The notes below the pieces were generated by a model. The model saw only the letters and a list, made by a program, of their open reading frames with translations, was not told where the DNA came from and made no database searches. A DNA stretch of 64,000 nt, from positions 1,178,001 to 1,242,000 of the forward strand of contig NZ_JAUFQR010000001.1 of NCBI RefSeq assembly GCF_030409875.1, written 5' to 3'. Both the position numbers and the translations under genes were made by a program. Shown piece after piece: positions 17,839 to 26,195 of the stretch (the first letter of the stretch is position 1; each line of letters starts with the position of its first letter). The DNA is from Chryseobacterium tructae (lineage in GTDB: Bacteria > Bacteroidota > Bacteroidia > Flavobacteriales > Weeksellaceae).

Positions 17839-18195
17839 TTATATACCATGACTGTAAATTTGTCTTGAATAGCTGTTTTTCAGGTCTGAAGAAATATGAC
17901 TGAAGATCATTTGGCGGTATTCTTTGCTGCAAAACGCTGTAAAATTGTCCAAAGAGTAGATAAAAGTGTTCTCAATAGCATTTTTTAACAACGTATCTCC
18001 ATTAAGGTACATTTTGTCAATCTTTTGTAAACTTTTGAACAACAGATTACTGTCATTCTGGCGGATCATATTTTTGATACGTTCTGTGAAAGTCCTGATC
18101 ACACTGTATGAGTTAGGACTTTTCGTTTTATTCAATTCTCTTTCAAAGTCAGGAAACAGTTCATTGATTTCCTGTACAGCTTGTAAATAGTTCAT
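17839..18195 (-). CDS. Helical protein of a duplicated two-gene module (copy 1), unknown function
   Basis: 118 residues, helical, without signal or membrane segments. I use the ATG at 18195 (Met-Asn-Tyr-Leu-Gln-Ala-Val-Gln), which lies 11 bases after the stop of the tiny membrane protein gene; the longer reading would run through that gene in another frame. It is a paralogue of the 17178-17570 product, sharing an Asn-Gly-(Asn/Asp) turn followed by an Ile-Glu-Asn helix. No function is known to me. The cognate partner may be the adjacent membrane peptide. Confidence 0.65.
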   Translation of the reverse strand: MNYLQAVQEINELFPDFERELNKTKSPNSYSVIRTFTERIKNMIRQNDSNLLFKSLQKIDKMYLNGDTLLKNAIENTFIYSLDNFTAFCSKEYRQMIFSHISSDLKNSYSRQIYSHGI

Positions 18196-18206
18196 AGTAT
18201 ACATTG

Positions 18207-18371
18207 TTAAATATGGTTTTGTTCCAGCAATTTGATGAAGCCTCCAAACATGAAAATGATTAAAAACGCGATAAATAACAGGTGATAAGGCTTTAACCAT
18301 TTAGGCGTTTGTGGGCCTCTGCTTTTTAATCTTCTTAATTTGTCTATTCTGTTCAATGTTTTCAAGTCCAT
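18207..18371 (-). CDS. Tiny single-pass membrane protein (module copy 1)
   Basis: 54 residues, below usual gene-calling length. The first 28 residues are basic (Met-Asp-Leu-Lys-Thr-Leu-Asn-Arg-Ile-Asp-Lys-Leu-Arg-Arg) and include Gly-Pro-Gln-Thr-Pro-Lys-Trp. A hydrophobic helix (Leu-Leu-Phe-Ile-Ala-Phe-Leu-Ile-Ile-Phe-Met-Phe-Gly-Gly) follows, and a short Lys-Leu-Leu-Glu-Gln tail ends it. The gene lies 11 bases before the helical-protein gene. A longer overlapping frame at 18301-18495 is a shadow of this gene. Confidence 0.6.
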   Translation of the reverse strand: MDLKTLNRIDKLRRLKSRGPQTPKWLKPYHLLFIAFLIIFMFGGFIKLLEQNHI

Positions 18372-18571
18372 TTTTGTATGTTTTGAAAATCATGATGCCA
18401 ATGGTGTACCTTTGAATATGAAATTGATTTAAGATATTGATAATTAATGCTTTGTTGATTTTTAATTGAAGATTTGAATTAAAAAAGCATTTCAAAATGA
18501 TAAGGATTTTATCAAATTGGAAGAAACAGGAATTGTTTTACCCTCTAAAGGTTATGAATAAACTTGTTTTT

Positions 18572-19215
18572 GATGAACCACAAAAGTCACAAAAGAGTTT
18601 AAACACTTAAGTTATCTTTAAGTGACAAGCTTGACGCATAAGAAGTACACATAAGCTTTAAAATCTTAGATTTTCGTCTTATATGTGCTTTTCAATAGTG
18701 TTATTTTAAACTTTTCAAGTGAACTAAAGTGTTTTTTAGAATAAAACTTTTGTGACTTTTGTGGTTTAAATATGGGTCTCAAAAGAATTATGACACTTAA
18801 GTTATTTTAAGATAGAAGCTTTTATGAGAACTATTTTCAACTTCTCAAGTGAACTAAAGTGTTTTTTAGGATAAAACTTTTGTGACTTTTGTGGTTTAAA
18901 TATGGGTCACAAAAGAATTTAAACACTTAAGTTATTTTTAAGTGACAAGCTTGACGCATAAGAAGTATACATAAGCTTTGAAAATCTAAGATTTTCATCT
19001 TAAGTGGACTTTTCAGGAGAACTATTTTCAACTTCTTAAGTGAACTAAAGTGTTTTTAGAATAAAACTTTTGTGGTTAAAATATTGGTTTCAAAAGAATC
19101 ATAACACTTAAGTTATTTTAAAATAGAAGTTTTATGTGTACTTTTCAATAGTGTTATTTTAAATTTTCAAGTGAACTAAAGTGTTTTTGAAATAAAATTT
19201 TTGTGACTTTTGACT
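18572..19215. repeat. Intergenic repeat block: two copies of a ~320-base dimer with internal inverted repeats
   Basis: This 800-base stretch without a gene holds four related units: about 18572-18772, 18773-18903, 18904-19083 and 19084-19215. Each runs from an AACACTTAAGTTATTTT-type left half to an AACTAAAGTGTTTTT right half and ends in an ACTTTTGTGACTTTTGTGG-type tail. Units 1 and 3 share an extra GACAAGCTTGACGCATAAG core; units 2 and 4 lack it. So the order is long, short, long, short, consistent with one duplication of a dimer. No coding potential is seen. It is not a CRISPR: the repeats are long and diverged, with no unique spacers of constant length. Confidence 0.8.
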
Positions 19216-19295
19216 TTGTCGAATCTTCGATTTGTGGTTTAAAAATTCAGTACAATCAAACCTGTTTTTCAGTTTCATGTGAAGAATAGAATGAA

Positions 19296-19303
19296 TATCT
19301 TTG
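19296..19303 (+). promoter_or_regulatory. -7 box (TAnnTTTG) of the nucleoid-associated protein gene
   Basis: TATCTTTG matches the Bacteroidota -7 consensus 19 bases upstream of the start at 19323. No exact TTG element was found at the expected distance. Confidence 0.45.
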
Positions 19304-19322
19304 CAATCCAAATATTCAGAAG

Positions 19323-20336
19323 ATGTTTTCAAAAATTATAGTACACAGAGTCGGAAATAAGATCAACGGAGATTCTCTAACGCTTTCCCAAGAGGAATTG
19401 AAGTTGGAGGAAGGAATGGCAGAGATGCTTGAAGATTACTTTTTAGGATCATTCAAGTCAGAAGAAACTTTTCATTTTTACAGTGACACTTACCTGGTGA
19501 ATAACCCGGTTTACAGTGCGGTATCTGAAATTTTTGAAGATAAATCCAAATTTATCTGGGAGTCTGAGAATATTGCAAAACACCTTTTCGAAGCGGCTGA
19601 AAATCCTAGAGTTCAGAGTGGAGAATTGTTTATCGTTCTTTTTGAAGACGAAAGTGATCGCCCGGACAGAGTAGATAAGATCGGGATCTTTAAAACGGAA
19701 AAAAGAGAATCATTCCTGAAAATTAATCCATCAGAAGAAACATTTGATATTGAAAAAGATCAGGGAATTGGTTTGTCTAAAATTGATAAAGCAGCTTTGA
19801 TCTACAACAATAATAAAGATACAGGATATGTACTTTCTGTGGTTGATAACAACAAAAACGGAGATATGTATTACTGGTTCGAGGATTTCTTAAAAGTAAA
19901 ACAGCGTGATGATGAGTATTTCCACACTCAGGAAGCACTGATGGTTTACAAAGATTATATCACGAAGCAACTTCCACAGGAATTTGAGGTTTCAAAAGCT
20001 GACCAGGCTGATTTCCTGAATAAATCGATCAATTTCTTTAAAGAAAAAGAAGAATTCAAATTAGATGAATTTGCTAATGAGGTATTGGGCGATGAGCACG
20101 TGATTGAAAGTTTTGTAAATTTTAAAACCGATTACGAACAAGACATGCAGGTAAATATTGCTGAAGAGTTCCCTATCAGTGAAGCTGCAGTAAAGAAAAC
20201 CCAGAGACACTTTAAAAGTATTATCAAACTAGATAAAAATTTCCACATCTACATTCATGGTGACAGACAGAAACTGGAAATGGGAGAAGATGATAAAGGG
20301 AAATACTACAGATTGTATTTCGAGAAAGAAGTATAG
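19323..20336 (+). CDS. Nucleoid-associated protein, NdpA/YejK family
   Basis: 337 residues, the usual family length. Matches are the early Val-His-Arg-Val-Gly-Asn-Lys segment, the mid-protein Leu-Ser-Lys-Ile-Asp-Lys-Ala-Ala-Leu-Ile motif, Tyr-Trp-Phe-Glu-Asp-Phe-Leu, and a final Phe-His-Ile-Tyr-Ile-His-Gly-Asp strand. Members bind DNA in the nucleoid; their exact role is unclear. It is a single gene with its own promoter after the repeat block, and no operon partner is evident. Confidence 0.85.
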   Translation: MFSKIIVHRVGNKINGDSLTLSQEELKLEEGMAEMLEDYFLGSFKSEETFHFYSDTYLVNNPVYSAVSEIFEDKSKFIWESENIAKHLFEAAENPRVQSGELFIVLFEDESDRPDRVDKIGIFKTEKRESFLKINPSEETFDIEKDQGIGLSKIDKAALIYNNNKDTGYVLSVVDNNKNGDMYYWFEDFLKVKQRDDEYFHTQEALMVYKDYITKQLPQEFEVSKADQADFLNKSINFFKEKEEFKLDEFANEVLGDEHVIESFVNFKTDYEQDMQVNIAEEFPISEAAVKKTQRHFKSIIKLDKNFHIYIHGDRQKLEMGEDDKGKYYRLYFEKEV

Positions 20337-20376
20337 CATAGAAAAGTTTTCGGGGTAGCATTCCTGATTGTAATAA

Positions 20377-20516
20377 GTTGGAAGTTGGAAGCTGGAAGTT
20401 ATGAAGGCTATAAGAACAGCTATTCGTTTGTTTTTATCCTTTTTAAGGTGAAATTAATGATGTCATTGACTATTAGTAAATTATAACTGAAAGTAAGTTC
20501 CAGCTTCCAACCTTTG
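20377..20516. repeat. Inverted-repeat intergenic element
   Basis: The left arm (GTTGGAAGCTGGAA at 20384-20397, within a GGAAGTT-type heptamer run) recurs as its reverse complement at 20497-20512 (TTCCAGCTTCCAAC). The element lies between two same-strand genes and may be a small non-autonomous repeat. Confidence 0.6.
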
Positions 20517-20588
20517 TGTTTAACTTACTTAAACCGACTTAGGTTAAAAATAATATCATAACTTTATCACTATCACAAAATATTAGTT

Positions 20589-21551
20589 ATGAAATTTATG
20601 CTCATTTTCTGGACGGTTTACATGTTGGTTTTCTGCATACCGTTTCCTATTTTCTTGTATATGATGATCGAGGAAGTAAGTACAGAACCGAGAAATTCAT
20701 TAGCCGTGAGCTATGGATATCTCGGTTTTTCTGTTGTTGTCTGGTTGTGTGTTATGTATTTTCTAATCAATAATCTTCTTATAAAAACTTTTAAAGAAAA
20801 AAATCGCATCAGTCATATCTCACAAAATGGAATTCCGAGAGATGCTGAAATTATAGATTATAAATTGGTGAAATACAATCCAAAGACCAATATCAATATG
20901 ATTCATATTGTTCTTTCCTTTCAGAATCTCAGAAATGCACCTATCCGACAAGAAATGATGTTTTATGATACTAAACCACAGGAAAAAAGATTTGAGAAAG
21001 GTAAAATAATTAAAGTCCTTTTAAATCCTGTACCATCCAAAGAACCTTATTTTATTTTAAGTGGTATGCAGACTAAATTTAAAATCAATAATCTGACGGT
21101 AAGGCTTGTATTTATTGCATTTATGATGGTTTATATAATAGGTCTTTACAGCTATTTTTATAGGCGGGAATCTTTTAATTTCGGGTGGAGGTTTCTGACT
21201 TTTGTACATCCTATTATTCTTAGTGGTGTAATATTTTTAGTTACAATATTAATAGTCAATTATATCGTTGGAAAATTTGTGAGAAATAAAAAAGATGAAA
21301 AAATTCTTTTTGCTGGAAGGAATACTGAGGGGCAACTTATGAGTGTGAGTGAGACCGGATTAATGGTCAACGACCAGCCACAGCTTATATTTCAGGTCGG
21401 TTTTAAAGACTATAAAGGGAATGACCATATTGCTGTTTATAAAAAGGTTGTTAGTCTTTTAAACCTTTCCTCTGTACCAAAATCAGGAACTATAGAGATT
21501 ATATATGATGAGAATGATCCGAAGAAGATTATGATTCCGAAGATATTTTAA
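20589..21551 (+). CDS. Integral membrane protein, DUF3592-like
   Basis: 320 residues. Two membrane helices at about 5-25 and 40-62, a soluble beta-rich segment, two more helices at about 175-195 and 210-235, then a second soluble segment. Both soluble parts share a pattern (a charge-rich Arg-Asp-Ala-Glu-Ile or Thr-Glu-Gly-Gln-Leu strand, then a Lys-Val-Leu-Leu-Asn-Pro or Ile-Glu-Ile-Ile-Tyr-Asp-Glu strand ending in Asn-Pro or Asp-Pro-Lys), which is typical of DUF3592-type proteins with two repeats. Function is unknown. Confidence 0.6.
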   Translation: MKFMLIFWTVYMLVFCIPFPIFLYMMIEEVSTEPRNSLAVSYGYLGFSVVVWLCVMYFLINNLLIKTFKEKNRISHISQNGIPRDAEIIDYKLVKYNPKTNINMIHIVLSFQNLRNAPIRQEMMFYDTKPQEKRFEKGKIIKVLLNPVPSKEPYFILSGMQTKFKINNLTVRLVFIAFMMVYIIGLYSYFYRRESFNFGWRFLTFVHPIILSGVIFLVTILIVNYIVGKFVRNKKDEKILFAGRNTEGQLMSVSETGLMVNDQPQLIFQVGFKDYKGNDHIAVYKKVVSLLNLSSVPKSGTIEIIYDENDPKKIMIPKIF

Positions 21552-21597
21552 AAGGCAGGAAGTTAATCTCAGTCTATTAATTTATCATTATGACTCT

Positions 21598-21679
21598 GTC
21601 ATTCTGAATGAAACAAAGTGAAATGAAGAATCTCTGTATTATAATTTGATATAGAGATTCTTCCTTCGTCAGAATGACA
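21598..21679. repeat. Palindromic intergenic element (GTCATTCTGA ... TCAGAATGAC)
   Basis: The left arm GTCATTCTGAATGAA with AGAATCTCT is mirrored on the right by AGAGATTCT with TCGTCAGAATGAC. The arms can form a long imperfect hairpin. This type of element is frequent in flavobacterial spacers. It may act as a terminator for the membrane-protein gene. Confidence 0.7.
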
Positions 21680-21755
21680 GCGGTGTTAAACTATACCCAT
21701 CAGAAATATTTATTCTAAACTTACGTTATTATGTTTATTCTCTAAGTTACCCCCT

Positions 21756-22526
21756 ATGAAAACAACCATCATCGATTTATCGAAACCTATTCAATACAAT
21801 GCAGGAGATCCATGGTTTATGAGGGTGAAAATCAAACATAAACCTCATAAAAAGTCCCATTGGTTGATTCGTCTCGCATTGGATCTTCCGTTCAGGCTTT
21901 TTCCTAAAAACTGGACAGGTTGGGCAGATGATACGATTAAAAATATGGGACTTCATGCGACAACCCATATTGATGCACCATGGCATTATGGGCCTGTTGT
22001 GGAAGGAAAACCTGCTAAAACAATCGATCAGATTCCCTTAGAATGGTGTTATGGAGATGGTATTGTCATAGATTGCAGTCATAAAGAGGACTTTGTAGCC
22101 ATCACAATAGATGATCTTAAAAAAGATCTCGATAAAAACGGAATCATTATTCAGGAAGGGAATATTGTTTTAATAAGAACCGATAGGGACAAGCTTATGG
22201 GAACTTCCGATTTTGTAGAAAAAGGAACAGGAATGAGCAAAGAAGCTACAGAATGGCTGATTAATCAGGGGGTAAAAGTGATGGGAATTGATCAATGGGG
22301 ATGGGATTTACCACTAAAATTTATGGCTAAGAAAGCCAAAGAGCTCAGTGATCCGGAATACTTCTGGGAAGGGCACCGTGTGGGAATTGAAAAAGAATAT
22401 TTGCATATAGAGCAGCTTACCAATCTTCAGGCATTACCGCCTTCAGGATTCAAAGTATGTGTATTTCCTTTAAAGATCGTTGGTGGTTCTGCCGCTCCGG
22501 CAAGAGTAGTGGCCATGATGGATTAA
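21756..22526 (+). CDS. Cyclase-family (kynurenine-formamidase-like) metal hydrolase
   Basis: 256 residues. The cyclase-family signature His-Ala-Thr-Thr-His-Ile-Asp-Ala-Pro-Trp-His is at about residues 66-76; its His and Asp residues bind the metal pair. Later motifs are Gly-Asp-Gly-Ile-Val-Ile-Asp and Gly-Ile-Asp-Gln-Trp-Gly-Trp. The family includes formamidases such as KynB and polyketide-related cyclases; the neighbours are not tryptophan genes, so the substrate cannot be named. A Trp-rich segment near 205 (Tyr-Phe-Trp-Glu-Gly-His-Arg) is part of the active-site face. Confidence 0.8.
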   Translation: MKTTIIDLSKPIQYNAGDPWFMRVKIKHKPHKKSHWLIRLALDLPFRLFPKNWTGWADDTIKNMGLHATTHIDAPWHYGPVVEGKPAKTIDQIPLEWCYGDGIVIDCSHKEDFVAITIDDLKKDLDKNGIIIQEGNIVLIRTDRDKLMGTSDFVEKGTGMSKEATEWLINQGVKVMGIDQWGWDLPLKFMAKKAKELSDPEYFWEGHRVGIEKEYLHIEQLTNLQALPPSGFKVCVFPLKIVGGSAAPARVVAMMD

Positions 22527-22599
22527 TAAAAATCGATCAAGTGCAAAATTTGATTATTGGTATAAATCTATACTTTTTATTGAACCAACAGATTATTTT

Positions 22600-22700
22600 T
22601 TAATCGCAAAGAAAGGTGATTCAAATGTTTTATTTTAGGAAACTAAGAAGTGCGACTTTATCGCTGAAGAAGCTTAGTGGATATAAAAACTTTGCGTTAA
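22600..22700. repeat. MITE-like element with terminal inverted repeats
   Basis: A 101-base stretch begins TTAATCGCAAAG and ends CTTTGCGTTAA, inverted copies differing by one inserted T. Inside is AT-rich sequence with no gene. It has no transposase and so would be non-autonomous if mobile. It occupies the middle of the 300-base spacer between the cyclase and sdhB. Confidence 0.55.
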
Positions 22701-22764
22701 ATTAAATACCAACAATATGATCCCAGTTTTTGAGACTCATCCATAAAAATTTATTTTAAAAATA

Positions 22765-22800
22765 GAAAGAGTAAACCTGCATTTGCAGATTCACTCTTTC
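22765..22800. terminator. Hairpin between convergent cyclase and sdhB genes
   Basis: GAAAGAGT and ACTCTTTC flank an inner complementary pair (CCTGCA/TGCAGA), giving a hairpin of about 14 pairs with A/T tracts on both sides. It could end transcripts from both directions. Confidence 0.6.
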
Positions 22801-22832
22801 ACATAATATTATTTTTAGCGTTCTTCGTTTAT

Positions 22833-23585
22833 TTACCCTTTTTTATTGAAAAATAGGGCTCTGTTGTACTCAAAATTCATTCTGGCAATATTCAGGACAG
22901 AGATGCCTTGCGGACATTCTACTTCACAGGCTTCCGTATTAGAACAATGTCCGAACAATTCGGTATCCATTTGGTAAACCATATCCAAAACACGTTTGCT
23001 TCTTTCTTCTTTACCTTGAGGAAGTAATGCCATGTGAGCTATTTTTGCAGAAGTAAATAAAGCTGCACTTCCATTTTTACAGGTGGCTACACAAGCGCCA
23101 CATCCGATGCAGGCAGCAGAATCAAAAGCTTCCTCCGCAGTCTGATGGGTAACCGGAATAGCTGTAGCATCCGGAGCTTGGCCTGTATTTACTGATACAA
23201 AACCTCCGGAAGAAATAATTCTGTCAAAAGCAGAACGGTCTACTTTTAAATCTTTCTTCACAGGAAAAGCATCTGCTCTGAAGGGTTCTATCAAAATAGT
23301 CTCACCATCTTTAAAAGAACGCAGGTGAAGCTGGCAGGTTGTTGTATTTTTTAAAGGGCCATGGGCGATACCGTTAATCATCATTCCGCACTGTCCACAA
23401 ATTCCTTCGCGACAGTCGTGATCGAATTCTACAGGTTCATCTCCTTCTGTAATCAGTTTTTCGTTTAATGTATCTAACATTTCAAGGAAAGACATGTGAG
23501 AATTTAATCCTTTAAGGTCATAGCTGACCAGTTTTCCCTCACTTTTTTTGTCTTTCTGTCTCCATATCTTAAGGTGTAAATCCAT
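22833..23585 (-). CDS. sdhB: Succinate dehydrogenase/fumarate reductase iron-sulfur subunit
   Basis: 250 residues. The N-terminal ferredoxin domain has Cys-Arg-Glu-Gly-Ile-Cys-Gly-Gln-Cys (2Fe-2S). The C-terminal domain has Cys-Ile-Gly-Cys-Gly-Ala-Cys-Val-Ala-Thr-Cys and Cys-x7-Cys-x3-Cys-Pro, which hold the 4Fe-4S and 3Fe-4S clusters. It passes electrons from the flavoprotein to the haem membrane subunit and the quinone. It follows sdhA by 12 bases and ends the porin-transporter-sdhCAB unit. The frame is intact. Confidence 0.95.
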   Translation of the reverse strand: MDLHLKIWRQKDKKSEGKLVSYDLKGLNSHMSFLEMLDTLNEKLITEGDEPVEFDHDCREGICGQCGMMINGIAHGPLKNTTTCQLHLRSFKDGETILIEPFRADAFPVKKDLKVDRSAFDRIISSGGFVSVNTGQAPDATAIPVTHQTAEEAFDSAACIGCGACVATCKNGSAALFTSAKIAHMALLPQGKEERSKRVLDMVYQMDTELFGHCSNTEACEVECPQGISVLNIARMNFEYNRALFFNKKG

Positions 23586-23597
23586 AATTTTTGTTTT

Positions 23598-25511
23598 TTA
23601 TTTGTAACTTCTTACCGTTGGCTGTATTTCTTCGAAGGTTAATGGTTCCTTAACCAGTTCTGGTTCGCCATTTTCACCTGTCCATGCCCATGCTGAGATA
23701 AACTGGTATTCTGCGTCATTTCTCATGGCTTCACCATCCGGAGTTTGGTATTCTTCACGGAAGTGAGCACCACAGGACTCATTACGGGTTAAAGCATCAT
23801 AACACATCAGTTCTCCAATTTCAAAATAATCAGCAACACGGCCAGCCTTTTCCAGCTCAGCATTCATCTTGTCCCCTTGTCCGGAAACCCTTACGTCTTT
23901 GTAGAACTCCTGTTTTAGCTTTCTGATTTCCTGAATAGCGTATTTCAATCCTTCTTCATTTCTTGCAAGTCCGCAATAGTCATATAGTAATTTTCCTAAT
24001 GTTTTATGGAAGTAATCAACGGTTTTGGTTCCTTTGATATTCATTAAATCCTGAATTTGATTTTTAACGGCCTTTTCGGCCTTTTCAAACTCTGGAGTGT
24101 CCGGAGAAATTTTTCCGGTGTGAATTTCATCCGCCAGATAATTGGCAATGGTATAAGGAGCAATAAAATAGCCGTCTACAGAAGCCTGTAGAAGAGAATT
24201 GGCTCCTAATCTGTTGGCTCCATGGTCTGCAAAATTAGCTTCTCCCAATGCAAATAGTCCCGGAATAGTAGTCATTAATTCATAATCTACCCAAAGACCA
24301 CCCATTGAAAGTGGGCAGAAGGCGATATCATCATCGGTTCTTTATAAGCATCATATCCTGTAATTTTAAGATACATGTCAAATAGATTTCCGTATTTCTC
24401 TTTGATTTTATCTTTTCCCTGTTCTTTAATGGCTTTTGAAAAATCAAGATATACTGCATTTTTTAAAGGCCCGATTCCAAAGCCTGCATCAATTCTTTCT
24501 TTGGCAGCCCGAGAAGAAATATCTCTTGGGGCTAAGTTCCCGAATGCCGGATATCTTCTTTCCAGATAATAATCTCTTTCATTTTCAGGAATGTCATTCG
24601 GGGGTCTGTTTTCATCCTGTTTTGCAGGAACCCAGATTCTACCGTCGTTACGCAATGATTCAGACATCAGCGTTAATTTAGACTGATAATCTCCGGATTG
24701 CGGAAGGGAAGTAGGGTGTACCTGGATCCAGCTTGGGGAAGCCATTAAAGCTCCTTTTTTATGTGCTCTCCAGATAGCTGAACCATTACATCCCATAGCC
24801 AACGTAGACAGGTAATAGATCTTTCCATACCCTCCGGTTGCCAGTATTACAGCATGAGCTGCATGTCTTTCAATCTCACCGGTATCTAAATTCCTTACGA
24901 TAATTCCCCTTGCTTTGCCATCAATCGTGACAAGATCAAGCATTTCATGTCTCGAAAATAATTGTACAGAACCTTTTCCTACTTGTCTCATCAAAGCCTG
25001 ATATGCTCCTAAAAGTAATTGTTGTCCGGTTTGGCCTCTGGCATAGAAAGTTCGGCTCACCTGAACCCCTCCGAAAGAACGGTTATTAAGATAACCGCCA
25101 TACTCCCGTCCAAAAGGAACTCCCTGTGCTACGGCCTGATCGATGAGGTTTAAAGAACATTCTGCCATTCGGTACACATTGGCTTCACGGGCTCTAAAGT
25201 CTCCACCTTTCAAGGTATCAACGAACATTCTGTATACACTGTCACCATCGTTTATAATTTTTAGCAGCATTTACTCCACCTTGTGCAGCGACAGAATGTG
25301 CTCTTCTCGGGCTGTCCTGAAAGCAGAATGCTTTTACATTATATCCCATTTCTCCTAAAGAAGCAGCGATAGAACTTCCGGCAAGACCTGTCCCTACAAC
25401 AATCACATCAAGCTTTTTACGGTTGGCCGGGTTAACAAGCTTGGCTTTCTTTTTATAATAAGCCCATTTCTGTTCCAATGGACCTTGAGGTATTTTTGAA
25501 TCTAAAATCAT
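23598..25511 (-). CDS. sdhA: Succinate dehydrogenase/fumarate reductase flavoprotein subunit (frame broken twice)
   Basis: Three frames together give about 638 residues, normal for the Bacteroidota enzyme. The N-terminus has the FAD motif Gly-Thr-Gly-Leu-Ala-Gly and the Ser-Val-Ala-Ala-Gln-Gly-Gly segment beside the flavin-linked histidine. The middle has Arg-Ser-Phe-Gly-Gly and [10 protein letters not shown]. The C-terminus holds [17 protein letters not shown]. One base is missing at the TTT at 25251-25253 (restores Tyr-Lys-Asn-Asp-Gly-Asp) and one at the AAA at 24308-24310 (restores His-Phe-Ser-Met-Gly-Gly). An enzyme this central is unlikely to be truly broken twice, so I infer deletion errors. 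Complex II, inner membrane. Confidence 0.93.
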
Positions 25512-25523
25512 GATAAGGTCTTT

Positions 25524-26179
25524 TTAATGATAGGTAAAGAATACATAAACAGGCATAAGGGCGAAACCTAAACTGATAATGATAGAGTAGGCTGTTCCAA
25601 TAATTTTAACCCATTTCACGAACTTAGGATGGTATAATCCAAGAGTTCTTACGGAACTATATAATCCATGGATCAAGTGGTAACATAAAGCAATCATAGA
25701 GAGTACATAAATAACCACATACCACCACTCTTTAAACACTGTGACTACCAAGATGTATAAGTCTTTATTTCCATTCTCATCCAAAGGCGGATTTCCGAAT
25801 TTGTAGATATACCAGAAGTTTTGAAATGGATTACCAGGAAGATCAGGATCAATGTTCCAAGAATGCCCATGTTTCTGGAAGCCCATTTGCTGGCTCTTCC
25901 GCGTCTGTCATTTTGATAGCTGTCACCGGATTTTTTGTTTTTCAGAGTGATCATCAATCCATCTACAGCATGCAGAATGATACTGGCATACAAAACATAA
26001 GAAACTATTTTGATAATGATATTTCCTGATAAAAAATGCGAATAGGCATTGAATTGCAGATGCGCCTGTTCCTGAGGGAGAAAAAGCTGAAGATTTCCGA
26101 GGAAATGAATCAACAGGAAGAATCCCAAAAAGAGTCCTGTAAGGCACATCAGCATTTTTCTTGACAATGTTGATAACAT
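25524..26179 (-). CDS. sdhC: Succinate dehydrogenase/fumarate reductase cytochrome b subunit (frame broken once)
   Basis: About 219 residues in two frames. It has five hydrophobic helices with the histidines expected of a di-haem subunit: Leu-Leu-Ile-His-Phe-Leu-Gly-Asn in helix 1, Ile-Leu-His-Ala-Val-Asp-Gly in helix 2, Val-Ile-His-Phe in helix 3 and Cys-Tyr-His-Leu-Ile-His-Gly in helix 4. The break is in the TTTT at 25819-25822; one more base links Val-Ile-His-Phe-Lys-Asn-Phe-Trp-Tyr. The single fused membrane subunit with no sdhD marks a type B complex II. It lies 12 bases upstream of sdhA and 16 after the transporter gene. Confidence 0.92.
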
Positions 26180-26195
26180 ATATTTGATTTAATAA

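Noticed and set aside
18301..18495. 64-residue minus-strand reading frame
   Set aside because: It overlaps the better-supported tiny membrane protein gene 18207-18371 in another frame and has no family or signal.
18572..19215. CRISPR array
   Set aside because: Repeats are 130-200 bases long, diverged and palindromic inside, with no short constant repeats or unique spacers, and no cas genes.
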